Source: a virus
Length of the DNA: 22,880 nt
Direction: 5' to 3' (one strand)
Virus record (IMG/VR): IMGVR_UViG_3300022187_000257
Coordinates: 1 to 22,880 of that record
Shown piece after piece: positions 20,638-22,880 of this stretch. Both the position numbers and the translations under genes were made by a program. The first letter of the stretch is position 1. Every line of letters starts with the position of its first letter. The notes beneath the pieces were generated by a model. That model was given only the letters and a program-made list of their open reading frames with translations, searched no databases and was not told the origin of the DNA.

Positions 20638-22880
20638 ATGGATAGTATAATTTCACTAAGGCTAAGAGTAGACGGTACAGATTATATCGTCAATACATTT
20701 GAAAATACTACACTTCAAATAACGAGGTCTGTTCAATCTTTGGATTATATTACTTCAGATCAAAAGACGGTAACCGAGCAAACGTTTAGAGTTCCTTTAA
20801 ATGGCGAATTAGTGGAGGCTTTAGGGGACCTTGCAGATCCTTCACAAGATGCTAATGTAGATTTAAGAAAAGCAATAAGCGGTTCAGTATTAGTAGATGG
20901 TTATCCTTTGTATGAGGGTACATTTCAAGTTGTATCTGTTGTTTTTGCTCCTAATAATAATGCAAGAGAAGTAGAGCTGTTGTTTAAAGGGAATGAGAGC
21001 TCATTAAAAGCAGAGCTGGATGTAATACCTTTAAGAGATGCTTTTGATGGAGAAACGATACCTTATGATGTTGACGAAATTGCGAGCTACTATAATGCGC
21101 CTTCAACCTATATAACGAGCAATGGCTACACATGGGACTTGATAGACTGGGGACAAAACTTAGTGGTAGGCACAGCAGGAGCAGGGGAAGTATCAATAAA
21201 TGATTCTTCTAATCCTTTAAGTCAATTAAACTTCAAGCCTAGTGTGACGGTTCAAAAGATGCTAGACCAAATAGAAACTACGACAGGTTATTTTATATCT
21301 GTTGATTCTAGCTTTAGTGAAATAGAGAATCACATTATGCCGCTTCACAATAACAAAAGCAATATACCTATCCTAGATACTAGCCCTAATGATTATACGG
21401 GTTATATGAATAGAACGAATACACTTGCTTATACCGCTAATAACGATACTACAACATCTCCCCAGTTGATGAACTTTAATCAAGCTGTAAACTATAATCA
21501 AACAGTATTCAATGTAGGTGCAGGATTTGATCGTTATACTTGTCCAACAGGTGTAAATGGTACTTTTAACTTCAGACTAGATTATGAATTTGACATTACT
21601 GAATCAGGGTTAGCATCGAGCGCAAGTGGGGAGGTAAGACTATATCTATATAAAAATGGTGTTGCTGTTGGTGGAGCTATAACTAATAATTATGCCCTAT
21701 TGGCAGGGGGGTCCGCTAATGTAGAGGGCAGTTATTCATTTTCTCTTAACCTAAATGCAACAGACTACATAGATTTTAGATTGGTATTTTACCAACTTTC
21801 AATTCCTACTGATCCTTCCTACACAATAACTTATACTCAAACAGCGGCAAGTCAATTAGTATGTACTTCATCGCCTGCTTATACAAGCTCTTCTAATGTC
21901 AGAGTGCCTGAAAATATAGATGAGGATTTGACGTGCTGGGATATTGTATCAGATATTATTAAACGTTGTAATGGTATTCTAGTTAAAACAGATTCTAGCA
22001 CTTATTCGATAGTGCCTTGGGCTACTTGGATAGATGATAATGCAGATATAATTAATTTAAATGGTAGGCTGTTAAAAGATGGTGCTATACAAATTGAGCC
22101 AACAGGAGCAACAGGAGCAAAGTCTATTAGATTCACATATCCTGAAAGTGATCTATTCTATAACCAAAAGTTTAGAGAACTACAAGCTCAAGAATACGGG
22201 GAGCTATTAATAGCGGACACGGGTAGCGATTTCACTACAAAAGAATACGTATTAGAAAGTAGGTTCGTTAATCCTGTTCCTGTTCCTATGGAGGATTCCC
22301 CAATTACAATTATAAGAGTAATAGATGAGGATGGTGTGCTAATAGAGACGAAGCCTATGCTTATACCTAGATCAAACTATTCAAGGTATCAAAGAATAGA
22401 AATGCAAGATGTATATGGCGGTACTGCTTATTCTTATGACTTTATACCTGCTACAAACCATTGGTATGATTCTCAAAATGGTGGCTTCACAGAAAAGGAT
22501 ATGAATTTTGGAACGTCTTTGACTTTCTTTGCAGGAGCTGGTTATCCAAACAATACACTATACGAGAGATTTTGGAGAAGATACATTAGAGAGACTTATG
22601 GCGAAGATTCGAGAAAGCTAAAGATGCAAGTTAGTATTACCCCTATTGAATTTCAAACATGGTTACTAAATGAGAATCTATTATACAAGGGAAGTTATTT
22701 TAGATTTAATTCAATAGATAACTTTAATCTAAACAAAAGAGAGCCATGTAGTGTAGAAATCGTAAAGAGATTAACGCTTTTAAATTCTGACATTGCACCT
22801 TATTATCCTTATAATGTTTTATTGGGTGTAGTTCAATGGAAGGATAGTTCAGACAATTCAGATGTAGGAGATGGCAGTAC
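20638..22880 (+). CDS. Large tail tip/hub protein, 3' end missing
   Basis: ATG at 20638 immediately follows the previous TAG; the frame is open for 747 codons and leaves the window. The N-terminus (SLRLRVDGTDYIVNTFENTT, SDQKTVTEQTFRVPLNGELV, then SGSVLVDGYPLYEGTFQVVS) and the later ENIDEDLTCWDIVSDIIKRC, ILVKTDSSTYSIVPW are typical of large Bacteroidetes-phage tail-hub proteins with an OB/gp27-like core. Residues about 255-420 are beta-rich inserts. No hydrolase motif is visible in the part present. Confidence 0.65.
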   Translation, partial: MDSIISLRLRVDGTDYIVNTFENTTLQITRSVQSLDYITSDQKTVTEQTFRVPLNGELVEALGDLADPSQDANVDLRKAISGSVLVDGYPLYEGTFQVVSVVFAPNNNAREVELLFKGNESSLKAELDVIPLRDAFDGETIPYDVDEIASYYNAPSTYITSNGYTWDLIDWGQNLVVGTAGAGEVSINDSSNPLSQLNFKPSVTVQKMLDQIETTTGYFISVDSSFSEIENHIMPLHNNKSNIPILDTSPNDYTGYMNRTNTLAYTANNDTTTSPQLMNFNQAVNYNQTVFNVGAGFDRYTCPTGVNGTFNFRLDYEFDITESGLASSASGEVRLYLYKNGVAVGGAITNNYALLAGGSANVEGSYSFSLNLNATDYIDFRLVFYQLSIPTDPSYTITYTQTAASQLVCTSSPAYTSSSNVRVPENIDEDLTCWDIVSDIIKRCNGILVKTDSSTYSIVPWATWIDDNADIINLNGRLLKDGAIQIEPTGATGAKSIRFTYPESDLFYNQKFRELQAQEYGELLIADTGSDFTTKEYVLESRFVNPVPVPMEDSPITIIRVIDEDGVLIETKPMLIPRSNYSRYQRIEMQDVYGGTAYSYDFIPATNHWYDSQNGGFTEKDMNFGTSLTFFAGAGYPNNTLYERFWRRYIRETYGEDSRKLKMQVSITPIEFQTWLLNENLLYKGSYFRFNSIDNFNLNKREPCSVEIVKRLTLLNSDIAPYYPYNVLLGVVQWKDSSDNSDVGDGS

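Noticed and set aside
1-22880. CRISPR arrays, insertion sequences, integrase or att sites
   Set aside because: No regularly spaced direct repeats other than the fibre and iteron arrays, no transposase or recombinase motifs, and no paired att-like repeats were seen by eye.

Overview
The window reads as part of a double-stranded DNA tailed-phage (or prophage) genome from a Bacteroidetes host, most likely a flavobacterium-like one. All credible genes lie on the + strand, most are packed with ATGA or TAATG junctions, and the base composition is AT-rich. The host guess rests on promoter-like sites of the Bacteroidetes form (TTG, about 19 bases, TAnnTTTG), A-rich leaders instead of strong Shine-Dalgarno sites, and families common in this phylum's phages (DUF3127, DUF5675, the 'ELRIGNWV / HQLQNLYF' protein). 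No integrase, repressor or bacterial chromosomal gene is visible, so lytic versus temperate cannot be decided here.

Layout. (1) 1-3214: end of a tail gene, a heptad-repeat tail fibre, an arabinofuranosidase-like/LamG-like adhesin, then a lysis-like group (holin-like coiled-coil protein, DUF5675 protein, second one-TM protein), closed by a terminator at 3253-3283. (2) 3291-10483: early/replication region behind a consensus promoter: NinG-like junction nuclease, a possible annealing protein, two mini membrane proteins, a DEDD exonuclease with zinc ribbon, a glycosyltransferase, an OB-fold SSB-like protein, a structured terminator, a winged-helix replication protein whose gene holds 11-bp iteron-like repeats, and a RecA/DnaB-like ATPase. 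(3) 10505-12342: two left-handed beta-helix acyltransferases, a basic 58-aa protein and a second glycosyltransferase. (4) 12378-14314: a small HTH protein, a ParB-like protein and a Mom-like DNA modification enzyme. (5) 14300-15935: a 71-nt tRNA-like cloverleaf that overlaps a gene end, then small and large terminase. (6) 15980-22880: small unknown genes, a leader-peptide/attenuator-like RNA, a possible tail chaperone, tail-completion/HK97-gp10-like proteins and two large tail proteins, the last running off the window.

How they fit. NinG, the exonuclease, the SSB-like protein, the initiator and the helicase form a replication/recombination set. Glycosyltransferases, acyltransferases and the Mom-like enzyme suggest the phage modifies a glycan and/or its own DNA before packaging by the terminase pair. 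Tail proteins at the right end and fibres at the left end belong to one late module, which fits a circular or permuted map cut inside the tail genes. Portal and major capsid genes were not recognised.

Most noteworthy: the tRNA-like element before the small terminase gene, the alternative-hairpin RNA with a 25-codon ORF at 16540-16699, the iterons inside the initiator gene, the ParB-like/Mom-like pair, and the split sugar-transferase/acyltransferase set.
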